8,203 nucleotides of DNA from positions 1 through 8,203 of the forward strand of contig CAKQRW010000074.1 of the NCBI GenBank assembly GCA_934271655.1, written 5' to 3'. Both the position numbers and the translations under genes were made by a program. The notes beneath the pieces were generated by a model that saw only the letters and a list, made by a program, of their open reading frames with translations, ran no database searches and had not been told where the DNA came from. This document shows, one piece after another, positions 1 through 7,274 of the stretch (positions are counted from its first letter, which is position 1; every line of letters starts with the position of its first letter). Source of the DNA: an uncultured Bacteroidaceae bacterium. Its GTDB lineage: Bacteria > Bacteroidota > Bacteroidia > Bacteroidales > Bacteroidaceae.

Positions 1-30
1 CCTCAGTCCATTGACTCACATGCCGCATAG
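1..30 (+). CDS. Possible 3' end of an upstream + strand gene (9 codons plus stop)
   Basis: The first frame from the window edge is open for nine codons (PQSIDSHAA) and ends in TAG at 28-30. A terminator-like hairpin starts about 10 nt later, which is where one would be expected after a real gene end. Nine residues are too few to recognise a product. Another + strand frame stays open to about position 120, so the choice of frame rests only on the terminator placement. Low confidence. Confidence 0.22.
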   Translation, partial: PQSIDSHAA

Positions 31-33
31 CAC

Positions 34-60
34 AAAAACAGCGGGAAAGGCCGCCTTTTT
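34..60. terminator. Terminator-like hairpin, possibly bidirectional
   Basis: GCGG at 41-44 can pair with CCGC at 51-54 around a 6-nt loop, and T5 follows at 56-60 on the + strand. On the other strand the same hairpin is followed by the complement of the A5 run at 34-38, so it could stop transcription from both sides. The 4-bp stem is short. An alternative fold pairs AAAGG (46-50) with CCTTT (54-58). It would serve an upstream + strand gene, or readthrough from the macroglobulin gene. Confidence 0.4.
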
Positions 61-154
61 CATGCGATTCACATGTCTGCAGGTGATGTTGATGTGCATC
101 CAGAATCTGCTGAAAGCATAGTTGCACGATGGCAGATATCGCTTGACACATACA

Positions 155-385
155 TCCAGGGCGCGCTGAAAGCCCAATGCCTACATAGCCCTGGCAAGCA
201 AAGCGGCGCTTTGGGTGGTTCGACATAAGATAATACACGCCTCGCTCTGTAAGGGCAAAAGTCCAATAAACGGCATAGGACTTTTGCCCTTACAGGGCGA
301 GGCGCATTTATATATCCCCATCATGACCCAAGGCGATGCCTTGGGCTATAGAGAGGGTGCCCTTTTCAGGTCGCACACATCAGGC
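155..385. repeat. Palindrome-rich intergenic element, probably a dispersed repeat
   Basis: This stretch is built almost wholly of inverted repeats: CCAGGGC (156-162) with GCCCTGG (188-194), CAAAGC (199-204) with GCTTTG (208-213), the 27-bp-arm repeat at 238-304, and CCCAAGGC-gat-GCCTTGGG (327-345). The two flanks also resemble each other in opposite orientation. CATAGCCC (185-191) followed by CTTTGGGT (209-216) on the left mirrors, on the complement of the right flank, TATAGCCCAAGGC followed by CCTTGGGT. The whole is therefore a large imperfect inverted repeat around the loop at 265-277. No convincing ORF, transposase or target-site duplication is seen. From memory, similar sequence recurs between genes in many Bacteroidales genomes and gives rise to spurious predicted proteins; I could not search to confirm that. 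The outer limits are approximate. Confidence 0.6.
238..304. repeat. Long inverted repeat: 27-bp arms, 13-nt loop
   Basis: The left arm (238-264) and right arm (278-304) are complementary at 26 of 27 positions. The single exception, T246 opposite G296, is a G-U pair in a + strand transcript. The loop is 265-277. Neither side of the hairpin is followed by a T-run, so it does not look like an intrinsic terminator. It lies about 140 nt beyond the stop codon of the macroglobulin gene and forms the core of the larger palindromic element. Confidence 0.9.
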
Positions 386-420
386 GGCCACATAGAAAAC
401 ATTTCAGCAAAATCCGTTTC

Positions 421-442
421 CAAAAACACTTCAATCGAGAAG
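421..442 (-). terminator. Weak candidate terminator for the macroglobulin gene
   Basis: Read on the minus strand just past the TAG stop, CTTC (442-439) pairs with GAAG (432-429) around a 6-nt loop, and TGTTTTTG follows (428-421). The position and T-run fit an intrinsic terminator, but a 4-bp stem with only two G-C pairs is weak. Transcription may instead run on into the palindromic element. Confidence 0.3.
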
Positions 443-444
443 CC

Positions 445-3400
445 CTACTTAGAGGCAGCCACCCTCTGGCCTGCTGTATGGCCGCCATACTGCTTGGCAT
501 ACTCACACTCAACAGTAGCAAAGCCCATGCCATACTCGCCAACGCGAGCCACATAATACTCCACATCGAGAGTGGCTGTACCGCGTGTGAACCAGTCAAA
601 GAACATATCCACGCATGAGTCATGAACAGAGACAAAGCCGCCACGTCCCCCCATCCAGCGATAGCCAGACAGTTGCGACACAGGTTCGAAGCAAGCAGGA
701 TACTGCGAGGACACCTTGACAAAATCCATGTCACGATCGGCTGTCACCACATGGCGCACACGCACCCTGTCGCCGACCCTCAGCGCAATATCCTCGCCAC
801 AAGGCATCCACTCGCCAACGCCGCCACGCTGCACATAGCACTTGCGGCCGACTGCCAGTTCGCCAGCAGCATAAGCCTTGAGGCTGTCAGCGTTCTCAGA
901 GAAAGAAGCATGCACAGCGCCCCATGAGACGCCACGCCCCCCCTTCTCCACCTTCATGGAAGACACACCGCCAGCCAGAGCCTCCTCAGGCACCTCAGCC
1001 ACAACACATCCCTCAAGAGCCAGTGCAGGCTCACGCTCCTCCAGTCTCTCACGGCCACCATCGGCAACGCCACGCTCCATAGACAGGGGAGCAGCGCCAT
1101 CGACAGAGATGACAGGCAGGCTCACCTCGCGCAGATTGTCCAGCGGCTCAATAGCCTGAAGCAGACGCGCCACCTCGATAGCAGTCATAGGATTGTCCCA
1201 CCTCTGCACCTGCTTCTGCGCCACGAGCCACAGCAGCATGTCGGGCAAGAAGGCATCGGCCGAATCTTTCCGCATGATAGCCCTCATGGCAGCCAGTTGG
1301 GTAGGTATGCGGTAGTCCATCCATGAGTAATAAGCGGCATCGGTAGCATAGAAGCGTCCGAGTCCTGGTTTCTCCACAGTATAATCCTTCAGAATGCCTA
1401 CAAGACGGTCGGCAGCCTTCACCCTGCCGCAGTCGCGCAACATAAGAGAAGTGCGCGCCACGCCATATATGGTCAAGTTGCCAACATCCTTCTCAGCCAT
1501 CTTAGCATAAGCACTCCTCATCTTAGACACTTCCCTGCTCACGCCATCCAGACCCGTGCGTGCCGCCACAGACAGGTAGCGCAGCATGTCATTGCCCATG
1601 ACAGCCAAGTCGTCAGCCCTGCGCTGCTTATAGGCGGTCAGCATCACGGAGTCAAGATATGCCACGCCCCTGCGAAGCATAGAAGACATGCGAGGAGAGA
1701 GCGATGGAGTCTCCACCATGCTCTCGCACACAGCCAGAGTGACATAGCGGTTGCTCTCCATGCCATTGAACCATGCCCAGCCTCCGTCGGCCTTCTGCAA
1801 GCCGGCGAGCTTATCCTCTGCCTTGGCCACAGAGCGGCGGAGAGAGTCGGCACTCTCATATCTCTCCATGACAGGGAACGCCCGCAGCAGTTCGGCCAAA
1901 GAGGCATTGGCAGCGAGAGCCGCAGACCAAGAGACAGCATCGTCCGTCTCAGGATTCTTCACACTTCTCAGAGCCTCGATGCACATCCATGCAGGCCCAT
2001 CCATATACTCCACCTTCATAGAGCGCGAGTCGGCAGAAGGCGAATTGCCGTTGAAGAGAGCGGAGAGGTCAATATCCTTAGTCACCTTTCCACCGTCGGC
2101 ATCACCCTTGATGAAGAAAGGCACAGTCTCCGTGACCATACGCTCGGCAGGAAGGACAGGCAGAGGATTGCGCTCGCCGTCGCCCTTATCGCCAGAGGCC
2201 ACAGTCATCTCACAGTCGATATCGTTCCAAGCCCTGTCCACATCGAAAGCGAAGTCGACAGCTACAGTCTTTCCTGCCGGCATAGACACGCGGCGCGACT
2301 CCTCATGCAGCGTCTGGCCCGTGGCAGCGTCAATCAGGCGCATGCGCACAGAACCATCCAAGGCAGCATCATCCATATTGACCACCGACGCAGCTATGAC
2401 CACCCTGTCGCCACGACGCACAAAGCGAGGCATGGACGGACGCAGCATGAGCGCGCGCTGTGCCTTGGCCTGCGCTGCAATAGAGCCATGGCGCACGTCG
2501 GCAGTGTGCGCCAGTCCAAGAAACTGCCACTCGGTAAGAGACTCAGGCAGCGTGAAGGCTATCCTCACATCGCCCTTGGCATCCGACATGAGATGCGGCA
2601 GGAAGAAAGCCGTCTCGGCAAAGTTGGTGCGCATCGGCGCATCGCTAAGAGAAGCCACATCAGCCCCCTCGCCAGCATCAGCCTCCTCATCGCCGGCCAT
2701 GGAGTCGGACATCACCATGCCGGAACTGGCAACACGCTGCGAGCCATAAGCGGCCTCTGCCAGCACCATGCCCCTACCCTTAAACCTTGGAGATGCAGCT
2801 GTAAAATTACCTATACGGGCAAAACGGTCGTGCTCAAACGGCACAAAAGAGGCAAAGCGGCGCTGCCGCACATCCACAGAGCCAAGCCGTCCGCTTATGG
2901 ACAGCGAAGCCTCATCGGGCACAGACACCATATCGTCAAAATGCCATCTCAGGCCGCTGCGTCCGAAAGAAGTGGAGAAGCTCCATGAATGTCCTGATAT
3001 GCGGTCGAGCGAAGCGTCATAGAGCACGGCCATCAGTTCTGCTCCACTAACGCCGTGTCCATCCTTGTCCCTCACCGTCAGCGTCCATGTCTCCTTCTGC
3101 CCTGGCTCCAGGCGATTGCGGAACGTCTTCCATTCGAGCGACAGCTTATTGTCAGGCTCGGCAAGAGTGAAGGTAAGCGACTTAAAGCAATGCTTGCCCC
3201 CACGCACATACATCATGCTCACAGCCATGCACTCGCCCCACTCAGGACTGTAGGGCAGGCTAAGCCTCTTCATGCTGCCGTCGGTGACGACGGCATAGTG
3301 GTTCACCAAGCCATGCTCCCCTACTACATTTATATATACGCAAGCGTCGGTCTCACGGGTGGACATATACAGGTCAATGCCCTTGCCAGCCTCGAAGGTG

Positions 3401-5931
3401 CTCTTCTCGGCATAAAGCACGTCAGACTCCCTGACATCATCATACTTACGCACGGCGACACCAGAGACAGCCGAGCCACACCTAAGCTCAGGCACAGCCG
3501 TGCTGTATGTCACCAGCTCATACTCCATGGCAGACATCCTCACAGCAGTGTCGGCAGACTCCACGCACAAGCGGTACTGCACGCCAGGCCTCAGTCCCTG
3601 CGGCATGTACAAAGGATCACCCGACACGAAAGAGCCCTCGGCGCAAAGCTTATCCCCGTGCATAAGGCGATACCTGCTCTTCAGCGCCACCCTCTTGCCA
3701 TTGACATCGCAAGCATCCACCACGAGCGAGTCCTTGCCAGCCAGATTGAGCATCCGCCCGGCATCCCTGACATCATAATGGCCAAAAGGCTCGCCCACAT
3801 AGACGCGCCATTCGGCCTCGTGGGTCTCGCCTGCCACATCTGTCACCACCACATTGACACGAAAGGCCATAGCGCGCGCATCATCCGAGACATACTCATC
3901 TGTCAGGACGACAGGCACAGAGAAACGGCCGTCGTCGCCTGTCTGAGTGCTGCCCCTTGCATCGTCAATATAATCCCAGCCGCCAAACCACCTGCTGGCA
4001 GGACGGCAGCTCACCTGGTAAGACACCTTAGCTCCCTGCACAGGAGCCCCGGCAAACATCTCCGCCACGCCTGTCACACGGACTGCCTGGCCAAATGCGC
4101 CACGCGTGTCGCCCTCCATCTTCACATCGAAAGTGGGACGCTTATATTCCTCCACCCTCACATAGGACGAACCGAGGCGGCTCTTGCCATCAAGCACAGC
4201 AAAAGAGACTGTGCCGACATGGCCGTCATCAGGCAAGACATAATCGAATGAAGCCGAACCCATAGCGTTGGTCACCACACGCAGCGTGTCACGCTTATCG
4301 CCCATAGACACAGCCACCGACAGACTCGCATCGTCTGCCACGTGCAACACATCGCCATGCTGGACATAGGCAATGAGCGCCGCCTTCACGGTCTGTCCCG
4401 GACGGTAGATGCTGCGGTCGGTCATCACGCTTGCCTTAAGGCCCTCATGCGTCCAAGGCCTGTACATCTTGTAATAAGGGCTCAGGACGTTGGTGAAGTC
4501 ATCGTCATCCTTCACAGCACAGACCCAACTGCCCGCACACACAGCCCCCTCATCATCCGTGACGAGAGTCTTCACGCCTTTCTTTCCATAAGCCTTGCCA
4601 GTCCATATATCGTCATCTGCAAGTCCGTCGCCGCACAAGACCCTCACGCCCTTCAGCGGACGGCCTGTGACAATGTCGGCCACGACATACCTCGCCACGC
4701 TGTCATTGAGCGGCGCAGCCATCACGCACATCGACGACACATGAAAACGCTGCACGTCACGCTCTCCGCAAGCTTCAGCCACCATGACAAAGCGTCCTGC
4801 CGGCAAAGCGAACTCAGCCGTAGCCTTGCCACACAGCGGCAGTCCCTGCTTCTGGCGCGCGGCATTGGCAGAGTCGATGGCCAGCGACACGAAGCGGCTC
4901 TCCACCACTTCACCCGAGAGCAGCAACTGGGAAGAGCCATCCTTCAGCTGCTTTTCGCCAGCATAGCGCCTCACCGTGAGGCGGACATTGTCACAGTGCC
5001 ACATGTCGACTGTCACCTCGGCAGGACATCCTGCCGCACCAACCCGAAGCGTCCCGACCTCAACCCGAGGCCTCAGCAGCACATTAAGCTCCTGCTGCAA
5101 CGCCGGCGTAGACTTCGACTTGGCCACATGAGCCAAAGCCCACTTGAGAAAGAGAATCTTGCTGTCACGGCACTGGCCGTCATCGCTTCCAGCCATTCTG
5201 TTGCCGAGCGCATCACAATATTCCATAGCCACATCGGCTCCCACCTCTGCATCCTTCACCTCCATAAGGAGAGCATGAAGGCTGTCAGCCGCTGCAGAAG
5301 CAGATATGCCCCCAAGCGACTTGGGCGCACCGCTGACACTCTCAATCCATCTCATCTTCATCAGTCCGTAGCCATCCATGTTGCCGCGCCTACGGTAGAG
5401 CGAGAAAGCCTTCTCGCAAGCATCAATCCTCATCTTCTTGCCATCAGCGCCCCACTCCGCAGCATCGCACACATAGCGGGTCAGCACAGCCAGCATGTCA
5501 TTGCCATACATGCCATCGTCGTCGCCCGACAAGAACAGGGCCGCATAGTCCTTGACCCTGGCTTCGGCCAGAGCCTCGGGAGCATCAAGCACATGCGACA
5601 GGTGCTCAGCCTTTTTCTTCTGGAACAGAGCAGTCACCTCCCTGTCGAAATCGGCAAGGCCGGATGTACCCATCTCTGCATAGCACGAAGCCAGCATGGC
5701 ATGCGCCACACTTCTCTCCACCGGATTCTTCACCGAGGCATACTTGGCCTCAAGCGTAGCCACGCCATCCTTGAAGGTCTCAGGATCCTTGTCGGATGCC
5801 TTCTGCAACTTCACCACATCGGCCTTCAGCACACTGGCAAAATCCTTGCCACGCCCAAAGGCATTCTGCGTGAAAGCCATGAATGCCATCAAGGAACTAA
5901 GGCATATGGCCATCATTCTTCTTTTCCTCAT
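445..5931 (-). CDS. Secreted alpha-2-macroglobulin family protein lacking the thioester motif
   Basis: This encodes an 1828-residue protein with an N-terminal signal peptide (basic RKRR, then a hydrophobic stretch, likely cleaved after AFG near residue 26) and no lipobox Cys. Recognisable parts in order are an N-terminal helical region (about 27-290), a beta domain with VTGRPLKGVRV (421-431), an MG2 domain marked by DRSIYRPGQTV (505-515), further macroglobulin beta domains to about 1060, and an acidic linker (1075-1099). Then come the A2M domain (ETAFFLPHL at 1106, then LPESLTEWQF), an alpha-helical toroid (about 1305-1600, GGWAWFNGMESNRY) and a C-terminal receptor-binding-like beta domain (about 1655-1815). 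Thioester homologues have CxEQ after the PAW segment; here that place reads NPETDDAVSW, so covalent trapping is unlikely. Bacterial family members are periplasmic and thought to guard against proteases. No in-frame start lies upstream: TAA closes the frame at -5 codons. A purine-rich leader precedes the ATG. The gene is divergent from the dihydrouridine synthase gene. Confidence 0.95.
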   Translation of the reverse strand: MRKRRMMAICLSSLMAFMAFTQNAFGRGKDFASVLKADVVKLQKASDKDPETFKDGVATLEAKYASVKNPVERSVAHAMLASCYAEMGTSGLADFDREVTALFQKKKAEHLSHVLDAPEALAEARVKDYAALFLSGDDDGMYGNDMLAVLTRYVCDAAEWGADGKKMRIDACEKAFSLYRRRGNMDGYGLMKMRWIESVSGAPKSLGGISASAAADSLHALLMEVKDAEVGADVAMEYCDALGNRMAGSDDGQCRDSKILFLKWALAHVAKSKSTPALQQELNVLLRPRVEVGTLRVGAAGCPAEVTVDMWHCDNVRLTVRRYAGEKQLKDGSSQLLLSGEVVESRFVSLAIDSANAARQKQGLPLCGKATAEFALPAGRFVMVAEACGERDVQRFHVSSMCVMAAPLNDSVARYVVADIVTGRPLKGVRVLCGDGLADDDIWTGKAYGKKGVKTLVTDDEGAVCAGSWVCAVKDDDDFTNVLSPYYKMYRPWTHEGLKASVMTDRSIYRPGQTVKAALIAYVQHGDVLHVADDASLSVAVSMGDKRDTLRVVTNAMGSASFDYVLPDDGHVGTVSFAVLDGKSRLGSSYVRVEEYKRPTFDVKMEGDTRGAFGQAVRVTGVAEMFAGAPVQGAKVSYQVSCRPASRWFGGWDYIDDARGSTQTGDDGRFSVPVVLTDEYVSDDARAMAFRVNVVVTDVAGETHEAEWRVYVGEPFGHYDVRDAGRMLNLAGKDSLVVDACDVNGKRVALKSRYRLMHGDKLCAEGSFVSGDPLYMPQGLRPGVQYRLCVESADTAVRMSAMEYELVTYSTAVPELRCGSAVSGVAVRKYDDVRESDVLYAEKSTFEAGKGIDLYMSTRETDACVYINVVGEHGLVNHYAVVTDGSMKRLSLPYSPEWGECMAVSMMYVRGGKHCFKSLTFTLAEPDNKLSLEWKTFRNRLEPGQKETWTLTVRDKDGHGVSGAELMAVLYDASLDRISGHSWSFSTSFGRSGLRWHFDDMVSVPDEASLSISGRLGSVDVRQRRFASFVPFEHDRFARIGNFTAASPRFKGRGMVLAEAAYGSQRVASSGMVMSDSMAGDEEADAGEGADVASLSDAPMRTNFAETAFFLPHLMSDAKGDVRIAFTLPESLTEWQFLGLAHTADVRHGSIAAQAKAQRALMLRPSMPRFVRRGDRVVIAASVVNMDDAALDGSVRMRLIDAATGQTLHEESRRVSMPAGKTVAVDFAFDVDRAWNDIDCEMTVASGDKGDGERNPLPVLPAERMVTETVPFFIKGDADGGKVTKDIDLSALFNGNSPSADSRSMKVEYMDGPAWMCIEALRSVKNPETDDAVSWSAALAANASLAELLRAFPVMERYESADSLRRSVAKAEDKLAGLQKADGGWAWFNGMESNRYVTLAVCESMVETPSLSPRMSSMLRRGVAYLDSVMLTAYKQRRADDLAVMGNDMLRYLSVAARTGLDGVSREVSKMRSAYAKMAEKDVGNLTIYGVARTSLMLRDCGRVKAADRLVGILKDYTVEKPGLGRFYATDAAYYSWMDYRIPTQLAAMRAIMRKDSADAFLPDMLLWLVAQKQVQRWDNPMTAIEVARLLQAIEPLDNLREVSLPVISVDGAAPLSMERGVADGGRERLEEREPALALEGCVVAEVPEEALAGGVSSMKVEKGGRGVSWGAVHASFSENADSLKAYAAGELAVGRKCYVQRGGVGEWMPCGEDIALRVGDRVRVRHVVTADRDMDFVKVSSQYPACFEPVSQLSGYRWMGGRGGFVSVHDSCVDMFFDWFTRGTATLDVEYYVARVGEYGMGFATVECEYAKQYGGHTAGQRVAASK

Positions 5932-6027
5932 ATCATTTTCTTTTTACTTTTCACTACTAATATATAAAATGCGCCATTTCGGCTATCTGTTTTTTCGCAA
6001 AGCCACGTACATTGCATCATGCTGCCA

Positions 6028-6059
6028 CAAAGTTATGCCAATTGACAAACATTGGCAAA
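6028..6059 (-). promoter_or_regulatory. Promoter of the macroglobulin gene (Bacteroidetes type)
   Basis: On the minus strand TTTG (6059-6056) is followed after 20 nt by TAACTTTG (6035-6028). These match the -33 TTTG and -7 TAnnTTTG boxes of the Bacteroidetes primary sigma factor at near-normal spacing. Transcription would start near 6021, leaving a leader of roughly 90 nt before the ATG at 5931. Confidence 0.65.
6036..6057. promoter_or_regulatory. Operator-like inverted repeat in the promoter spacer
   Basis: TGCCAAT (6036-6042) and ATTGGCA (6051-6057) are perfect inverted arms around 8 nt. The site fills the spacer between the -33 and -7 boxes of the macroglobulin promoter and overlaps two bases of the -33 box. 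That is a classic place for a repressor to bind. No regulator gene is in the window, and 7-bp arms occur by chance a few times in 8 kb, so this is suggestive only. Confidence 0.35.
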
Positions 6060-6070
6060 GAAAAATCCGC

Positions 6071-6096
6071 AAAAAGAGGGGTATTTCCCTATTTTT
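6071..6096. terminator. Bidirectional terminator-like hairpin between divergent promoters
   Basis: AAAAA (6071-6075) and AGGG (6077-6080) pair with CCCT (6087-6090) and TTTTT (6092-6096), with one mismatch (6076/6091) and a 6-nt loop. A GC core flanked by A and T runs would read as a terminator on either strand. No gene runs into it directly, so it may insulate the two divergent promoters or serve as a protein-binding site in the -33 region of the + strand promoter. Confidence 0.35.
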
Positions 6097-6100
6097 TACA

Positions 6101-6108
6101 TATATTTG
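6101..6108 (+). promoter_or_regulatory. -7 promoter box for the dihydrouridine synthase gene
   Basis: TATATTTG matches TAnnTTTG exactly and lies 46 nt before the ATG, giving a short leader of about 40 nt. No good TTTG is found at the -33 distance; that region is taken by the hairpin at 6071-6096. The promoter may therefore be weak or activator-dependent. Confidence 0.5.
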
Positions 6109-6154
6109 CAATATATTTCTTGGAAGTACCATATAATATAAATATCGACAACAT

Positions 6155-7078
6155 ATGCTGCCAATACATTTCGCCCCAATACAGGGATACACAGAAGACT
6201 GCTACCGCCGCACTCACCATGCGCTATGCGGCGGCATAGACCAATACTACACTCCGTTCATGCGCCTGGAGCACGGCAAGGTGCGCAGCAAGGACATGAG
6301 GGACGTGAAACCAGAGAACAACCAAGGAGTGGCTGTGGTGCCGCAAGTCATAGCCAGCGGAGCCGAAGAGCTGGAGACCATGCTGGAAGCATTGCGGCCC
6401 ATGGGATACAGGCGTATAGACATAAACATGGGATGCCCCTTCCCTCTCCAGACCAGGCACGGGCGAGGAGCCGGACTGCTGGTCAAGCCTGAAGACACAA
6501 GGGGCATATGCGATGTGGTGAGAAAGAACGAAGACATACTCTTCTCGGTCAAGATGCGCATAGGCATGGAGAGACCTGACGAATGGAAGGCTATCATGCC
6601 CACGCTCAACGACACACCGCTGGCCCACATAGCCGTGCATCCGCGCCTTGCGTCGCAAGGCTACAAGGGCGAGGTGCACATGGATGCCTTTGCGGAGATA
6701 GCCAATGAGTGCAGCCATCCACTGATATACAACGGGGACATCGTCAGCACGGACGACATAGCCCGCATGGAAAGAGACTTTCCACAACTGCAAGGAGTGA
6801 TGATAGGCAGAGGGCTGCTGGCACGCCCCACCCTGGCAGAGGAATACAAGAGCGGACGCGAGTGGCCAGCCAGGGAGGTGGCGCAGCGCATAAAAGCCAT
6901 GCACGCCAGGATGCTCGACGAATACAGCCGATTCATTCCAGGAGAGAGCCAGTTGCTGATGAAGGTGCGCTCGTTTTGGGACTATATGGAGCCGACCATA
7001 GGACGCAAGACGTGGAAGAAGATACACAAGGCTGGCAACATGCGCAACTACCTTGCGGCTGTGAACGAAGTGATCTGA
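6155..7078 (+). CDS. tRNA-dihydrouridine synthase family protein
   Basis: This 307-residue FMN-dependent enzyme is expected to reduce uridine to dihydrouridine in the D-loop or nearby positions of tRNA in the cytoplasm. The N-terminal segment HFAPIQGYT (5-13) matches the Dus start of the TIM barrel. NMGCP (91-95) carries the catalytic Cys94, SVKMR (131-135) the FMN-contacting Lys133, and HPR (162-164) the conserved His162. NGD (193-195) and IGRG (217-220) form the phosphate-binding end of the barrel. The C-terminal helical domain includes MRNYL (296-300). Length is normal for the family. In place of the common HGRT the sequence reads HPRLASQGYKGEV, which I recall as usual in Bacteroidetes homologues. 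The start is fixed by the conserved N-terminus and an in-range -7 box; there is no Shine-Dalgarno sequence. Which Dus subclass and which tRNA position cannot be told. No clear terminator follows on the + strand. Confidence 0.93.
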   Translation: MLPIHFAPIQGYTEDCYRRTHHALCGGIDQYYTPFMRLEHGKVRSKDMRDVKPENNQGVAVVPQVIASGAEELETMLEALRPMGYRRIDINMGCPFPLQTRHGRGAGLLVKPEDTRGICDVVRKNEDILFSVKMRIGMERPDEWKAIMPTLNDTPLAHIAVHPRLASQGYKGEVHMDAFAEIANECSHPLIYNGDIVSTDDIARMERDFPQLQGVMIGRGLLARPTLAEEYKSGREWPAREVAQRIKAMHARMLDEYSRFIPGESQLLMKVRSFWDYMEPTIGRKTWKKIHKAGNMRNYLAAVNEVI

Positions 7079-7132
7079 ACGCAGAGTCACCTTGTGGCAT
7101 AAGGCATGCCGCCATCACTCAAGGCCAACTCT

Positions 7133-7171
7133 ATAAGCAGGTGCTCAAAAATCATTTTATAGTATCGAAAG
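7133..7171. repeat. Direct repeat copy A (about 37 bp)
   Basis: This 39-nt stretch, beginning ATAAGCAGGTGCTCAAAA, matches 8099-8134 in the same orientation at about 30 of 36 aligned positions with one gap. It lies downstream of the dihydrouridine synthase stop. Its AAGCAGGTGCT (7135-7145) can also pair with AGCACCCACTT (7170-7180) at 9 of 11 positions; copy B lacks that pairing partner. Its origin is unknown. Confidence 0.6.
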
Positions 7172-7181
7172 CACCCACTTG

Positions 7182-7235
7182 AAAAATATTGCCGCAGGCC
7201 CTCTCTGTCAAAACAACTGAGAGAGCCTGCGGCAA
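7182..7235 (-). terminator. Long-stem terminator of the lipoprotein gene
   Basis: Arms of 17 nt (7189-7205 and 7219-7235) are complementary except for one position, which is a G-U pair in the minus-strand transcript; the loop is 13 nt. On the minus strand the stem ends in GGCAA and runs into TATTTTTC, a fair U-tract. It sits about 40 nt past the lipoprotein stop. On the + strand no T-run follows, so it does not look like an efficient terminator for the converging dihydrouridine synthase gene. Confidence 0.8.
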
Positions 7236-7274
7236 ACATAAGTGCACGCTACATTATAGAATAGTCATGAGCAC

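Noticed and set aside
69..266. 65-codon minus-strand open frame at the left end
   Set aside because: It is translated repeat sequence, overlaps one arm of the long inverted repeat, and shows no signal of real coding.
238..304. The long inverted repeat as a terminator of the macroglobulin gene
   Set aside because: There is no T-run after the stem on either strand and it lies about 140 nt past the stop codon.
215..556. 113-codon + strand open frame over the palindromic element
   Set aside because: It runs through the repeat element and into the antisense of the macroglobulin C-terminus. Its sequence (GLLPLQGEAH, MTQGDALGY) looks like translated repeat rather than a protein.
1972..1983. CIEA (residues 1317-1320) as a thioester motif
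   Set aside because: It resembles CxEQ but has Ala instead of the required Gln, and it lies in the PAW helix, before the position of the thioester in homologues.
3055..4251. 398-codon + strand open frame antisense to the macroglobulin gene
   Set aside because: Same reason: a low-quality, His-rich translation lying wholly inside a well-supported gene.
4342..5967. 541-codon + strand open frame antisense to the macroglobulin gene
   Set aside because: It is a shadow of the GC-rich coding strand: the translation is His/Arg/Leu-rich with no recognisable domain, while the minus-strand frame encodes a coherent family protein.
6224..7090. 288-codon minus-strand open frame opposite the dihydrouridine synthase gene
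   Set aside because: The + strand frame carries all Dus motifs; the antisense product has no domain and is rich in His, Val and Ser as expected of a shadow.
7096..7110. GGCAT-N5-ATGCC hairpin just after the dihydrouridine synthase gene as its terminator
   Set aside because: It has only a 5-bp stem and no T-run follows.
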